A DNA stretch of 64,000 bases from Gallionella sp. (GTDB lineage Bacteria > Pseudomonadota > Gammaproteobacteria > Burkholderiales > Gallionellaceae). Location of the stretch: assembly GCA_025350405.1 (NCBI GenBank), contig JANXXX010000021.1:49958-113957 (forward strand), written 5' to 3'. Positions 15,919 to 24,980 of this stretch are shown here, piece by piece (position 1 is the first letter of the stretch; each line of letters begins with the position of its first letter). The notes under the pieces are model-generated. The model searched no databases and was not told where the DNA came from. It saw nothing but the letters and a program-made list of their open reading frames with translations. The translations under genes and the position numbers were made by a program.

Positions 15919-17622
15919 CTAATCTTCTACCTGGTTGCTGATGCGCATCACCTCAAACACCGAGGTGTGACCCTGCTTCATTTGCTCCATCGCGTGATCC
16001 ATAATGGTCCTGCCGCTTATATGCTTGTGCGCTACTTGCATGAAGTGGTTAGCATCGTCATGCGCCGCCGCCTCGACCATTTCGCCGTTCATTTCCAGCA
16101 TTTCATACACGCCCATACGACCACGATAACCGCTGCCGTTGCAATGCGAGCATCCGCGTCCGTGCAATAAACCATTCCACTGTTCAGGCGGCACGCCTTC
16201 GATTTTCAACCACTCGCCTTCCTGCGGAGTGGGTACATGTTTTTCGCTGCAACTTTCACACACACGGCGCAGCAGACGTTGCGCAAGCACCGCCTGCACC
16301 GAAGAAGCGACCATGAAGCGTGGTATACCCATATCCACCAAACGGAACAGTGTACCGGCAGCATCGCGGGTATGCAGCGTGGAAAAGACCAAGTGGCCGG
16401 TCATCGCCGCACGCAAACCGATTTGCGCAGTTTCCGTATCACGCATTTCGCCAATCAAGATCACATCCGGATCTTGCCGCAATGCAGAACGCAACACGCG
16501 CGAAAAGGTCAGCTCGATCTTTTCATTTACCTGCACTTGATTGATACCGGGCAAGCGATATTCCACCGGGTCTTCCACGGTAATGATCTTTTGCTCGATG
16601 GTGTTGATCTCGGCCAGCGCGGAGTAAAGGGTAGTGGTCTTGCCGCTACCGGTCGGACCCGTTACCAAAATCATCCCATTGCTGCGCCGGATGATTTCAC
16701 GGAAGCGTTTCAACATTTCCGGCGGCATGCCCAACTTTTCCAATCCGACCATGCCACCATCTTGGCGCAACAGGCGCATCACCACCGACTCGCCATTTTG
16801 TGTGGGGCAGGTTGCGATACGCACATCCACGCCCTGATCGCGCACCCGCACATGGAAACGTCCGTCTTGCGGCAGCCGCTTCTCGGAGATGTCCAGGCCG
16901 GACATCAGCTTGAGACGCAACACCAATGCAGGGGCAATTTTGCTGTCGGCTTCTGTTTGCAGATGCAGCACGCCATCGATGCGGAAGCGTATCATCACCT
17001 TGCCTTCCTGCGGTTCGATATGAATGTCCGAAGCACGTATCTGCGTAGCATCGTCAAACACCGTCTGCAGCAGCTTGACCACCGGCGCTTCCTCCGTGCC
17101 GACGATAGCGGTCAGCGCACCGAAGTCCACATAGGTGTCGCCCAGGTCTTCACTCAGCTCACGTGCCAATCCGGTGATTTCATCGGTGCGCCGATAACCG
17201 CGATCAATGGTTTCCAGCAATTGCCCTTCGGTGACCACCGCTATGTCCAGATCCCGGTTGACGATGCGGGTGATTTCATCAAAGGCGGACAGATCGGTCG
17301 GATCAGCCATGCCGATCAGCAACATGCCGTTGCGCTCCTCCAGCACGATCGCGCGAAAACGCCGCGCCTGGCTTTCCGGCAGCAGCCTTATCTTCTCGAC
17401 ATTGATGTTGTAGTACTTGAGATTGATGAAAGGGATGTTGAGTTGCTTGGCGAGTGCCTCGGAAATATGCTCTTCGGTAACGAAGGCATTGTCCACCAAG
17501 ACACGCCCCAACTTGCGTCCGCTGCGCTTTTGTTGTTCGAGCGCGAATACGAGTTGATCTTGTGAAATGAGTTTTTGCTGAACCAGCAAATCGCCTAAGC
17601 GAACTTTCCCCGGACGCGCCAT
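15919..17622 (-). CDS. mshE: MSHA pilus extension ATPase MshE with c-di-GMP-binding MshEN domain
   Basis: A 567-residue GspE/PulE ATPase. Residues 8-60 form an MshEN domain with two tandem motifs, RLGDLLVQQKLISQDQLVFA and KLGRVLVDNAFVTEEHISEA, which in studied MshE proteins bind c-di-GMP. Walker A GPTGSGKTTT is at about 322-331, the Asp box VTVEDPVEY follows, then the Walker B region DPDVILIGEMRD and the His box. A Zn-binding pair CESC/CSHC lies near 460-490. It is the first gene of the minus-strand cluster, so its promoter is expected in 17623-17730. Confidence 0.95.
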   Translation of the reverse strand: MARPGKVRLGDLLVQQKLISQDQLVFALEQQKRSGRKLGRVLVDNAFVTEEHISEALAKQLNIPFINLKYYNINVEKIRLLPESQARRFRAIVLEERNGMLLIGMADPTDLSAFDEITRIVNRDLDIAVVTEGQLLETIDRGYRRTDEITGLARELSEDLGDTYVDFGALTAIVGTEEAPVVKLLQTVFDDATQIRASDIHIEPQEGKVMIRFRIDGVLHLQTEADSKIAPALVLRLKLMSGLDISEKRLPQDGRFHVRVRDQGVDVRIATCPTQNGESVVMRLLRQDGGMVGLEKLGMPPEMLKRFREIIRRSNGMILVTGPTGSGKTTTLYSALAEINTIEQKIITVEDPVEYRLPGINQVQVNEKIELTFSRVLRSALRQDPDVILIGEMRDTETAQIGLRAAMTGHLVFSTLHTRDAAGTLFRLVDMGIPRFMVASSVQAVLAQRLLRRVCESCSEKHVPTPQEGEWLKIEGVPPEQWNGLLHGRGCSHCNGSGYRGRMGVYEMLEMNGEMVEAAAHDDANHFMQVAHKHISGRTIMDHAMEQMKQGHTSVFEVMRISNQVED

Positions 17623-17730
17623 AATCCCCTCCCGAATAGATTTTTCTGAAACACCACTTTTATAGGGACGGAAGTTAGCCGTTTTTCACGATGATGACAA
17701 GGACTTAGCAGGTATTTTTATGGGGACCTT
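17623..17730. promoter_or_regulatory. Divergent promoter region, mshE and trmL
   Basis: This 108-base gap separates the divergent mshE and trmL starts and must hold both promoters. A GAGGGG Shine-Dalgarno for mshE and a GGGGACC-type site before trmL are visible. I cannot assign -35/-10 boxes with confidence. Confidence 0.4.
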
Positions 17731-18204
17731 ATGTTTCATGTGATTCTGTACCAACCCGAGATTCCGCCGAACACCGGCAATGTCATCCGTTTGTGCGCCA
17801 ACACCGGTTGCCAGTTGCACTTGATCAAACCGCTCGGTTTCACGCTGGAGGATAAACAACTGCTCCGCGCCGGGCTGGATTATCACGAATTTGCGAGCTT
17901 GCACGTGCATGATACTTTGCCGGATTGCCTATCGGCATTCGATCCGGCGCGTGTATTTGCGCTCACCACCAAAGGCTTGCAGCCCTTCCATCACATACGC
18001 TATCAGGCAGGAGATGCGTTTTTATTCGGCCCCGAGAGTCGCGGCTTGCCCGCCGAAGTGCTCAGCCAGTTTGATGCTCGACAGCGCGTACGCCTGCCGA
18101 TGCTGCCCGACAACCGCAGCCTGAATCTATCCAACACCGTGGCGGTGGCGGTGTACGAGGCGTGGCGGCAATGCGGATTTGAAGGTGCTCAAATCAATTC
18201 GTAA
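17731..18204 (+). CDS. trmL: tRNA (cytidine/uridine-34 2'-O)-methyltransferase TrmL
   Basis: A 157-residue SPOUT methyltransferase. The start [20 protein letters not shown] carries the family's NxGNxxR motif. [10 protein letters not shown] and [13 protein letters not shown] are the knot motifs 2 and 3 that bind S-adenosylmethionine. It methylates the wobble ribose of tRNA-Leu isoacceptors. Length matches the family. It is convergent with hemW. Confidence 0.95.
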   Translation: MFHVILYQPEIPPNTGNVIRLCANTGCQLHLIKPLGFTLEDKQLLRAGLDYHEFASLHVHDTLPDCLSAFDPARVFALTTKGLQPFHHIRYQAGDAFLFGPESRGLPAEVLSQFDARQRVRLPMLPDNRSLNLSNTVAVAVYEAWRQCGFEGAQINS

Positions 18205-18219
18205 CGGCACGACATGCCC

Positions 18220-19419
18220 CTACTTGCCCGCTCCGAGAAATATCTCCAGCAAATCATTCAAAAACCGCTGCCCCAGTTTCGTCGGCGCGATGCGCTGATG
18301 ATCCCTGATTAACAACCCACGCTGTTCCGCTTGTTCCAGCTCTCGGCGTATTTTGAGCAATGGCAGACTGGTGCGCTCCTGGAACAACACACTGTCGAAG
18401 CCTTCGTTCAAGCGTAGCGCGTTCATCATGAACTCGAACCCCAGCTCATCGCAACTGACTTCGTGTTCGGTTTGGATCGGCGCATCCTTGGCGACTTGCT
18501 GCATGTACGCTTGTGGCTGCTTGTAGCGCACCTGGCGGATCACCTTATCGGGAAAACTCAGCTTGCTGTGCGCGCCCGCACCTATGCCCAGGTAATCGCC
18601 GAACTGCCAGTAGTTGAGATTGTGACGCGAACGCTGCTTCGGTAGTGCGAATGCCGAAGTCTCGTAATGTTGATAACCGCTTGCCGCCAGCATTTCCTCG
18701 ATGCGCTGCTGCATGTCGCTGCTCGCATCGTCGTCCGGCAGCGCAGGCGGGTTGCGGTGGAACAGCGTGTTCGGCTCCAGCGTCAGGTGATAGCAGGACA
18801 GATGTTGCGGCGCGAATGACAGCGCGGTTTGCACATCCTGCAACGCCTCAGCCACTGTTTGCCTGGGCAGCGCATACATCAAATCGAGGTTGAGGTTATC
18901 GAAATGCTGCTGCGCAATTTCAATTGCGCGTTTGGCTTCATCGGCAGAATGGATGCGCCCCAGCGCTTGCAGATGCATATCGTTGAAACTCTGGATGCCC
19001 ATCGACAGCCGGTTCACCCCCGCGTCGCGATAAGCCGCGAAACGCGCTGCCTCCACCGTACCGGGATTCGCCTCCAGCGTGATCTCCGCATTGATGTCCA
19101 GTGGCAGCAACATGCGCACCTGACGCAATATTTCCGCGACACTCTCGCCGCGCAACAGACTGGGCGTGCCGCCGCCGAAAAATATCGTATAAACCTTGCG
19201 TCCCCAGATCAGCGGCAAGGCCAGTTCCAGATCGTGGATCAATGCGGCGACATATTCCTGCTCCGGAAAAGAGCTGCGCGCCTCATGCGAATTGAAATCG
19301 CAATACGGGCATTTGCGCACGCACCACGGAATATGGATATACAGCGACAGCGGCGGCAAGGCCTTAAAGTTCACGGCTTGCGATTTAAGGGCGATAGGTT
19401 GAAGCGGGTGGCTGGTCAT
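18220..19419 (-). CDS. hemW: Heme chaperone HemW (radical SAM)
   Basis: 399 residues from ATG 19419 (MTSHPLQPIALKSQ); the 79 residues upstream in the track are not typical of the family. LSLYIHIPWCVRKCPYCDFN holds the CxxxCxxC radical-SAM cluster motif. The next segment IFFGGGTPSLL and ANPGTVE, and SMGIQSFND, are HemW/HemN-like. The N-terminal layout is that of HemW, a heme-binding protein, rather than coproporphyrinogen dehydrogenase HemN. In many proteobacteria it lies next to rdgB, as here with one gene between them. Confidence 0.93.
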   Translation of the reverse strand: MTSHPLQPIALKSQAVNFKALPPLSLYIHIPWCVRKCPYCDFNSHEARSSFPEQEYVAALIHDLELALPLIWGRKVYTIFFGGGTPSLLRGESVAEILRQVRMLLPLDINAEITLEANPGTVEAARFAAYRDAGVNRLSMGIQSFNDMHLQALGRIHSADEAKRAIEIAQQHFDNLNLDLMYALPRQTVAEALQDVQTALSFAPQHLSCYHLTLEPNTLFHRNPPALPDDDASSDMQQRIEEMLAASGYQHYETSAFALPKQRSRHNLNYWQFGDYLGIGAGAHSKLSFPDKVIRQVRYKQPQAYMQQVAKDAPIQTEHEVSCDELGFEFMMNALRLNEGFDSVLFQERTSLPLLKIRRELEQAEQRGLLIRDHQRIAPTKLGQRFLNDLLEIFLGAGK

Positions 19420-19681
19420 GATTGTAGTAATGTAGTGCAAGCCAGGTCGGAACGGCTCTGCTGTTAGGGCATCCTGACGGATAGGCGAGGGGCACACCCT
19501 ACCAAGCCCGCGCTCATCGGGCAAGTCTCGCATTGGGAACCAGCGCGTGACTGGCCAAGCATTCCTAATGGGCTTGATAGCAAAGACTATCCCCCGCTGG
19601 ATGTTTGTTGCCTTACAATATTGCTCCGGTGAGTATCCCGCACCAGCGAATCGCACACGAATTCAGACGGATTAACTGCAC

Positions 19682-20653
19682 ATGAGTAATGAAATGATTC
19701 AATCTCCCGAAATTCTCAAAGTACTGCGATCAGCGCCCTTGTTCCGCGGGATACTTGGCGATTTACTCGTCAAACATTTAAGCACCGCCAGGCTGAAACA
19801 GTTGGCATCCGGTCGGGTTCTGCTCGTTCCCGGCCAGGTTAACAGCACACTCTACATCATCATTTCCGGTCGCCTGAATATTCAATCACAAGAATCCGAA
19901 GTCGAACCGATTGCTATCCTCGGCAAGGGGGAATGTGTCGGGGAAATGTCCATGCTGGGAGATTCACCTGTTTCGGCATACGTCATCGCCGCCACAGACT
20001 GCGAACTGCTTGCTATCGACCATGCAGCCATGTGGGAGTTGATCAACAGCTCCCATGCGGCCGCACATAATATGCTGAACATACTGACCAGCCGTATTCG
20101 CCATACCAACCTGATCGCAGCAGCGATCCTCGAGCAGCAGCAAGGGTTTTCGGGGAACCCGATGGTGGATGAGCTGACCGGACTATACAATCGGCGCTGG
20201 ATGCACGAAAAATTCGACCGGCATCTGCGTCGCGGCATCGTGGGCAAAAACCCGAGCTGTTTGTTTATACTGGAAATGGATCAGTTCAAGGAATTCAGCA
20301 ACAAATACGGACAACTGGGTGGCGATCAGGCGCTGCGCGATATCGCTTACACCATACTCTCCTGCCTACGCCCGGACGACCAGGCAGGGCGCTACCACGG
20401 TGAAAAATTCGCAATTTTTCAGCCCGGCACATCACTGCCTGATGCCCGCGTAGCTGCAAAAAGACTGCTGGCAGCCATCAACCAATCTTTGATCGTGTTA
20501 CCCAGCGGCGATGCATTGCCCCCGATTACTGTATCCATCGGCATCAGTCAGGCTCATCCGGACGATTCTTTGGAAAGCCTGTTCATTCGCGCCGATGAAG
20601 CTTTGCAGATTGCCAAGGTCTGTGGCGGAAACAGCTTGGAGTCTAAGCAATAG
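19682..20653 (+). CDS. cNMP-binding domain protein with degenerate GGDEF domain
   Basis: 323 residues. Residues about 15-130 form a cyclic-nucleotide-binding (CAP-type) beta roll (GILGDLLVKHLS, LYIIISGRLNI, GECVGEMSMLGDSPVSAYVI). Residues about 160-315 form a GGDEF fold: DELTGLYNRRWM and DQFKEFSNKYGQLGGDQAL are clear. The active-site loop is RYHGEKF in place of GGEEF, and the first metal-binding Asp appears as Glu (LEMDQFK), so diguanylate cyclase activity is doubtful. No membrane segment. It may be a sensor that signals by binding. It lies between hemW and rdgB on the opposite strand. Confidence 0.88.
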   Translation: MSNEMIQSPEILKVLRSAPLFRGILGDLLVKHLSTARLKQLASGRVLLVPGQVNSTLYIIISGRLNIQSQESEVEPIAILGKGECVGEMSMLGDSPVSAYVIAATDCELLAIDHAAMWELINSSHAAAHNMLNILTSRIRHTNLIAAAILEQQQGFSGNPMVDELTGLYNRRWMHEKFDRHLRRGIVGKNPSCLFILEMDQFKEFSNKYGQLGGDQALRDIAYTILSCLRPDDQAGRYHGEKFAIFQPGTSLPDARVAAKRLLAAINQSLIVLPSGDALPPITVSIGISQAHPDDSLESLFIRADEALQIAKVCGGNSLESKQ

Positions 20654-20769
20654 CGTTCCTGGCGTAAGCCGCGTAAAACACGAGCGGCAACACCCGTCCG
20701 ATGCATGCATGACGATACAGAGCGTTACATGCTTCGACCTGTCTGGCAGTTTCATCAAGGCGGATTTAT

Positions 20770-21366
20770 TTATCCCGGCATCACTTTCAGTCTTTCCAGC
20801 AATACCCTTAGCGCCTTGCCTCGATGGCTGATGGCGTGTTTCTGTTCGCGCTCCAGTTGCGCGCTGGTCTTGCCGAACTCCGGCAGCCAGAACAGCGGAT
20901 CGTAGCCGAAGCCGCCGGCGCCGCGTTGTTCGTGCGCAATCTCGCCGTGCCACTCGCCTTCCGCGATCAGCGGCTGTGGATCGTCAGCGTGGTGCAGCAG
21001 TACCAGCACGCAGTAGTAATGCGCACGACGATCAGTTATGCCCTGCATGTCTTGCAGTAATTTTTCGTTGTTGCGTTGATCAGATTTTGGATTGTCGCCC
21101 GCATAGCGCGCGGACAGCACGCCGGGCGCACCGCCCAGTGCAGTGACGCAGATGCCGGAATCATCCGCCAGCGCGGGCAAACCACTCAGGCGGCTGACGT
21201 GGCGCGCTTTGGCAAGCGCGTTCTCGACGAAGGTGACATGCGGTTCCTCGGCTTCGGAGATGCCGAGTTGCGCCTGCGTCAGCACCTCGATGCCGAGCGG
21301 CTGCAACAAAAACTGGAATTCGCGCAGCTTGCCGGGGTTGTTGGAGGCGATGACGAGTTTTTGCAT
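20770..21366 (-). CDS. rdgB: XTP/dITP pyrophosphatase RdgB
   Basis: A 198-residue HAM1/RdgB protein. The start IASNNPGKLREF and the motif LADDSGICVTALGGAPGVLSARYAG are diagnostic, as is the C-terminal AISHRGKAL. It removes non-canonical purine nucleotides (dITP, XTP). It is downstream of rph on the minus strand, an arrangement common in proteobacteria. Confidence 0.96.
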   Translation of the reverse strand: MQKLVIASNNPGKLREFQFLLQPLGIEVLTQAQLGISEAEEPHVTFVENALAKARHVSRLSGLPALADDSGICVTALGGAPGVLSARYAGDNPKSDQRNNEKLLQDMQGITDRRAHYYCVLVLLHHADDPQPLIAEGEWHGEIAHEQRGAGGFGYDPLFWLPEFGKTSAQLEREQKHAISHRGKALRVLLERLKVMPG

Positions 21367-21415
21367 GGTTTAAACAGTAGCGGCACGACAAGCCGTGCCC
21401 TACAAGGAATTGGCA

Positions 21416-22135
21416 TCAATCCTGTTCCAGCACCGCGCGCTGCTTCACGATCAATTGCGCGATGCCGGTCTTCGCCAGCTCCAGCAACTCGTCCATCTCG
21501 GCACGGGTGAAGGCGTGGCCTTCGGCGGTGCCCTGCACTTCGATGAAGTGGCCGTTGCCCAGCATCACGACGTTCATGTCGGTGTCGCAGGCGGAGTCTT
21601 CGAGGTAATCCAGATCCAGCACCGGCTTGCCCTGGTAGATGCCGACCGAGATCGCGGCGATGAAATCCTTGAGCGGGGATTCCTTGATCAGCCCTTTGCC
21701 GAGCAAGCCGCGCACCGCATCATACAGCGCGACGAATGCGCCGGTGATGCTGGCGGTGCGGGTGCCGCCGTCGGCCTGGATCACGTCGCAATCGATCTGG
21801 ATGGTGCGCTCGCCGAGTTTTTTCAAATCCACCACGGCGCGCAGGCTGCGCCCGATCAGGCGCTGGATCTCCTGGGTGCGCCCGGATTGTTTGCCCTTGG
21901 CGGCTTCGCGGCTCATGCGCTCGCCGGTGGAACGCGGCAACATGCCGTATTCGGCGGTGACCCAGCCTTCGCCGCTGCCTTTTTTATGCGGCGGGACTTT
22001 TTCTTCTACGCTGGCGGTGCAGATGACTTTGGTGTCGCCGCATTCGATCAGCACCGAGCCTTCGGCATGTTTGGTGTAGTTGCGGGTGAAGCGAATTTCA
22101 CGCAACTGGTTAGGTGATCTTTGGCTGGGACGCAT
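21416..22135 (-). CDS. rph: Ribonuclease PH
   Basis: A 239-residue RNase PH. R-(N)[20 protein letters not shown] starts it; [18 protein letters not shown] and [19 protein letters not shown] are signature motifs, and [20 protein letters not shown] is the phosphate-binding region. It trims tRNA 3' ends by phosphorolysis. It is full length with no frameshift. Confidence 0.96.
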   Translation of the reverse strand: MRPSQRSPNQLREIRFTRNYTKHAEGSVLIECGDTKVICTASVEEKVPPHKKGSGEGWVTAEYGMLPRSTGERMSREAAKGKQSGRTQEIQRLIGRSLRAVVDLKKLGERTIQIDCDVIQADGGTRTASITGAFVALYDAVRGLLGKGLIKESPLKDFIAAISVGIYQGKPVLDLDYLEDSACDTDMNVVMLGNGHFIEVQGTAEGHAFTRAEMDELLELAKTGIAQLIVKQRAVLEQD

Positions 22136-22186
22136 AATAAATTCTCGCTAAAAGTTGAATGGGACAAGGTGGATATTATTAAAGAG

Positions 22187-22981
22187 TTATGAAATCCTGA
22201 GGACGAAACTGACCGGCTCAACAGTATCGTGGGCAATTTCACCGTTACCCCAGCGTACCATCAAGCCCGTGATGTTGTCAGAGTGTCCATCTTCGCGCTC
22301 CAAAGCACTGGTGATCAGGCCTTCCAGTACCTCTGCGACGGGTCTGGAGGCGACCGCCTCGACCAATTCCATGTCGGTGAACGGTCCCCACAGGCCATCG
22401 CTGCCGAGCAGCAATACGTCAGCGGATCGCAACGCGATGGGCCCGCCGGACTCCATATAGAATACGTCTTCGATACCGCCCAGACAGTTGGTGATATGGT
22501 TACGCTGCGGATGGAAACGGGCTTCATCAGCGGATATCTGGCCAGAGTCGACCCACTGCTGCACCACGGAGTGGTCGTTCGTTCTGACTACGACTGCGCC
22601 ATCGCGCAGCAAGTACAGGCGCGAATCTCCGGCGTGGCCCCAATACATCATGCCATCTTGTATCAACGCTGCCACACAGGTCGTCCCGGGGAAACTGCCC
22701 ATATCCTGATCATGCGGAAGCTTCATGATGCGCTCGTGGGCATGGCGCATGGTTTTCTGGATGAATTCGTCTGGATCAGCAATGCGCGGCTGCGCATACC
22801 GGCCAAACGATTCGACAAAAGTCTCGATGGTCAAACCGGCCGCCAGCTCCCCGTGCAGATGCCCGCCCATGCCATCCGCCAGCACCAATAACAACACATC
22901 GTTGGTATAGGCATATGCAACGCGATCCTGATTGAATTTGCGATTGCCGATATGGCTGGCCTGGTGTATCGAGAAGTTCAT
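22187..22981 (-). CDS. PP2C-family serine/threonine protein phosphatase
   Basis: 264 residues from ATG 22981 (MNFSIHQASHIGNRKFNQDR). It has the metal-binding PP2C motifs: NQDR, VLADGMGGH, WGHAGDSRLYLLRDG, GSDGLWG and SDNITGLMVRW. There is no membrane segment, so it is a stand-alone cytosolic phosphatase of the Stp type. No partner kinase is visible in the window. It is divergent from yicC; the true start leaves an 82-base promoter gap. Confidence 0.92.
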   Translation of the reverse strand: MNFSIHQASHIGNRKFNQDRVAYAYTNDVLLLVLADGMGGHLHGELAAGLTIETFVESFGRYAQPRIADPDEFIQKTMRHAHERIMKLPHDQDMGSFPGTTCVAALIQDGMMYWGHAGDSRLYLLRDGAVVVRTNDHSVVQQWVDSGQISADEARFHPQRNHITNCLGGIEDVFYMESGGPIALRSADVLLLGSDGLWGPFTDMELVEAVASRPVAEVLEGLITSALEREDGHSDNITGLMVRWGNGEIAHDTVEPVSFVLRIS

Positions 22982-23063
22982 GAGCAAAGGGAAAATTTCA
23001 CAGGATGCAATCGTAATATAATGTATCACTTCAGCACAGCATTTTATTCGAAAGATTATTGCC

Positions 23064-23927
23064 ATGATCCTCAGCATGACCGGCTACGCCACTGCCAGCG
23101 CGGAACTTGACAGCGGCTCACTGACGCTGGAATTGCGCGCGGTCAACCACCGCTATCTGGACATCCAGTTGCGCATGCCGGATGAAATGCGCAGCCTGGA
23201 AGGGGAACTGCGAGTAGCGATCACCGCGCAATTGCAACGCGGCAAGGTGGAGTGCCGCATCAACTATGCGGCACGAACCGCGCAAAGCGGCGCCACGCTG
23301 AATCCCGGCCTGCTGCAACAACTTGTCGCGTGGAACAGTGAAGTGCAAGCCGCACTGCCCGATGCGCGCAGCCTGAGCGTGGCCGATGTGCTGCGCTGGA
23401 ACGGCGTACTGGAAACGCCCAGCGCCTCGGCGGACGAATTGCGCGCCACACTGCTGGATCTGCTGCAAACCGTGCTGCAGGAATTTTCCGCCTCGCGCGC
23501 CCGCGAGGGCGAGAAACTCAAGGACTTTTTGTTGCAGCGCGTGGACAAGATCGAATCCTTACGTGCTGGCGTGATGCCGCATGTGCCCGCCGCGATCGCC
23601 GCCTATGAACAAAAGCTCATCACCCGCTTGCGCGAGGCGATGCAAAATTCGGATGACGAGCGCATCCGCCAGGAGATCGCGCTGTTCGCCAGCAAGATCG
23701 ACGTGGATGAAGAGCTGTCGCGGCTGGCCAGCCATCTCAGCGAGATGCGCCGCATCCTCAGCCACGGCGGCGCGGTGGGAAAGCGGCTGGACTTTTTGAT
23801 GCAGGAACTGAACCGCGAAGCGAACACGCTGGGCTCGAAGTCGGTCGATGCCGAAGTGTCGCGCAGCGCGATGGAAATGAAGATACTCATCGAGCAAATG
23901 CGCGAGCAAATTCAAAATCTGGAGTAA
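23064..23927 (+). CDS. yicC: YicC family endoribonuclease-like protein
   Basis: A 287-residue YicC protein. MILSMTGYATASAEL and LRAVNHRYLDIQLRMP are diagnostic; the C-terminal DUF1732 part has RRILSHGGAVGKRLDFLMQE and EVSRSAMEMKILIEQMREQI. E. coli YicC is linked to RNA cleavage and turnover. It is followed 9 bases later by gmk, the usual neighbour. Confidence 0.95.
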   Translation: MILSMTGYATASAELDSGSLTLELRAVNHRYLDIQLRMPDEMRSLEGELRVAITAQLQRGKVECRINYAARTAQSGATLNPGLLQQLVAWNSEVQAALPDARSLSVADVLRWNGVLETPSASADELRATLLDLLQTVLQEFSASRAREGEKLKDFLLQRVDKIESLRAGVMPHVPAAIAAYEQKLITRLREAMQNSDDERIRQEIALFASKIDVDEELSRLASHLSEMRRILSHGGAVGKRLDFLMQELNREANTLGSKSVDAEVSRSAMEMKILIEQMREQIQNLE

Positions 23928-23936
23928 GGGCCCATT

Positions 23937-24554
23937 ATGTCAGGAAATTTGTTCATCATCAGCGCGCCTTCGGGTGCCGGCAAGACCAGTCTGGTGCACG
24001 CGCTGCTCGGCATCAATCCGCACATCGATCTGTCGATCTCGTACACCACGCGCGATCCTCGCCCCGGGGAACAGAATGGCAAGGACTATCACTTCGTCAG
24101 CCGCGATGAATTTCTTGCGATGGCGAAACGCGGGGAATTTCTGGAAAGCGCCGAAGTCTATGGCAACCTGTACGGGACGTCACAAACCTGGATCAACCAG
24201 GAGATCGCCAAGGGACGCGATATCCTGCTGGAGATAGATTGGCAGGGTGCGGCGCAAGTGCGGCGCCTGTTTCCCGGTTGCATCAGCATTTTCATCCTGC
24301 CTCCGTCCATTGAAGCGCTGGAACAGCGCCTCAATGGGCGCGGCAAGGACAATGCTGCGGTGATCGCCAGGCGCATGGCGGCGGCACGCGAAGATGTAGC
24401 GCATGTCGCCGAGTTCGATTATGTTATTATCAACGACAACCTGAACGAAGCGTTGCGCGAACTCGATGCGGTGGTGCTTGCCGCCAAGCTGACCTGTTCC
24501 AAGCAATTGGCTCGCCATCAGGCCTTAATCAATCAGCTACAAAAACCGGAGTAA
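23937..24554 (+). CDS. gmk: Guanylate kinase
   Basis: A 205-residue GMP kinase. The P-loop is SAPSGAGKTSLVHAL, followed by SISYTTRDPRPGEQNGKDYH (GMP binding), EVYGNLYGTS and ILLEIDWQGAAQVRRLFP. It makes GDP from GMP, linking it with spoT metabolism downstream. It is part of yicC-gmk-rpoZ-spoT with short spacing. Confidence 0.97.
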   Translation: MSGNLFIISAPSGAGKTSLVHALLGINPHIDLSISYTTRDPRPGEQNGKDYHFVSRDEFLAMAKRGEFLESAEVYGNLYGTSQTWINQEIAKGRDILLEIDWQGAAQVRRLFPGCISIFILPPSIEALEQRLNGRGKDNAAVIARRMAAAREDVAHVAEFDYVIINDNLNEALRELDAVVLAAKLTCSKQLARHQALINQLQKPE

Positions 24555-24557
24555 ATC

Positions 24558-24764
24558 ATGGCCCGTATTACCGTCGAAGAATGTCTCACCCAAATCCCGA
24601 ATCGCTTTGAGCTGACCCTGGTCGCCGCCTATCGCGCACGCCAATTGGCCAATGGTGCGGCGCATCTGGTAGACAACAGCAAGGACAAACCAACCGTCAT
24701 CGCATTGCGTGAAATCAGCGAAGGCAAGGTCGGCAAGGAAATCTTGAATCGCGGTCAAGCGTAA
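24558..24764 (+). CDS. rpoZ: RNA polymerase omega subunit
   Basis: A 68-residue omega subunit: [20 protein letters not shown] and [29 protein letters not shown]. It starts 3 bases after gmk. The standard gmk-rpoZ-spoT order holds, but a repeat element now separates it from spoT. Confidence 0.97.
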   Translation: MARITVEECLTQIPNRFELTLVAAYRARQLANGAAHLVDNSKDKPTVIALREISEGKVGKEILNRGQA

Positions 24765-24777
24765 TCGACTTAATTTC

Positions 24778-24978
24778 AAGGGTGCCTCAAAAAATTCAGA
24801 GTTCGCCCAAATGCCCCACAAGGGGACGCCGATCCACTACGGGCGAAAGCAGCCCGTGCGGAGTCGTCAGCAAGGCGTGAAAAAATTTCACAGCGCCGCA
24901 TATGATTGATATGTTAGCAAGAAATTTTTTTCGCAACGCAGCAGTTGGGATTAAATCTGGATTTTTAGAGGTACCCTT
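24778..24978. repeat. MITE-like inverted-repeat element, copy 2 (rpoZ-spoT gap)
   Basis: The left end AAGGGTGCCTCAAAAAATTCAGA matches the reverse complement of the right end TCTGGATTTTTAGAGGTACCCTT at about 19 of 23 positions. The core GCGCCGCATATGATTGATATG and CGCAACGCAGCAGTTGGGAT is almost identical to copy 3. Relative to copy 3 it carries about 60 extra bases after CCAAATG that themselves contain short palindromes (CCCCACAAGGGG). It ends 2 bases before the spoT ATG and its AGAGG serves as the ribosome site. Confidence 0.85.
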
Positions 24979-24980
24979 AA

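Noticed and set aside
16237-17565. Plus-strand ORF of 442 residues opposite mshE
   Set aside because: His/Gln-rich antisense reading of a conserved ATPase gene; composition is typical of a shadow frame.
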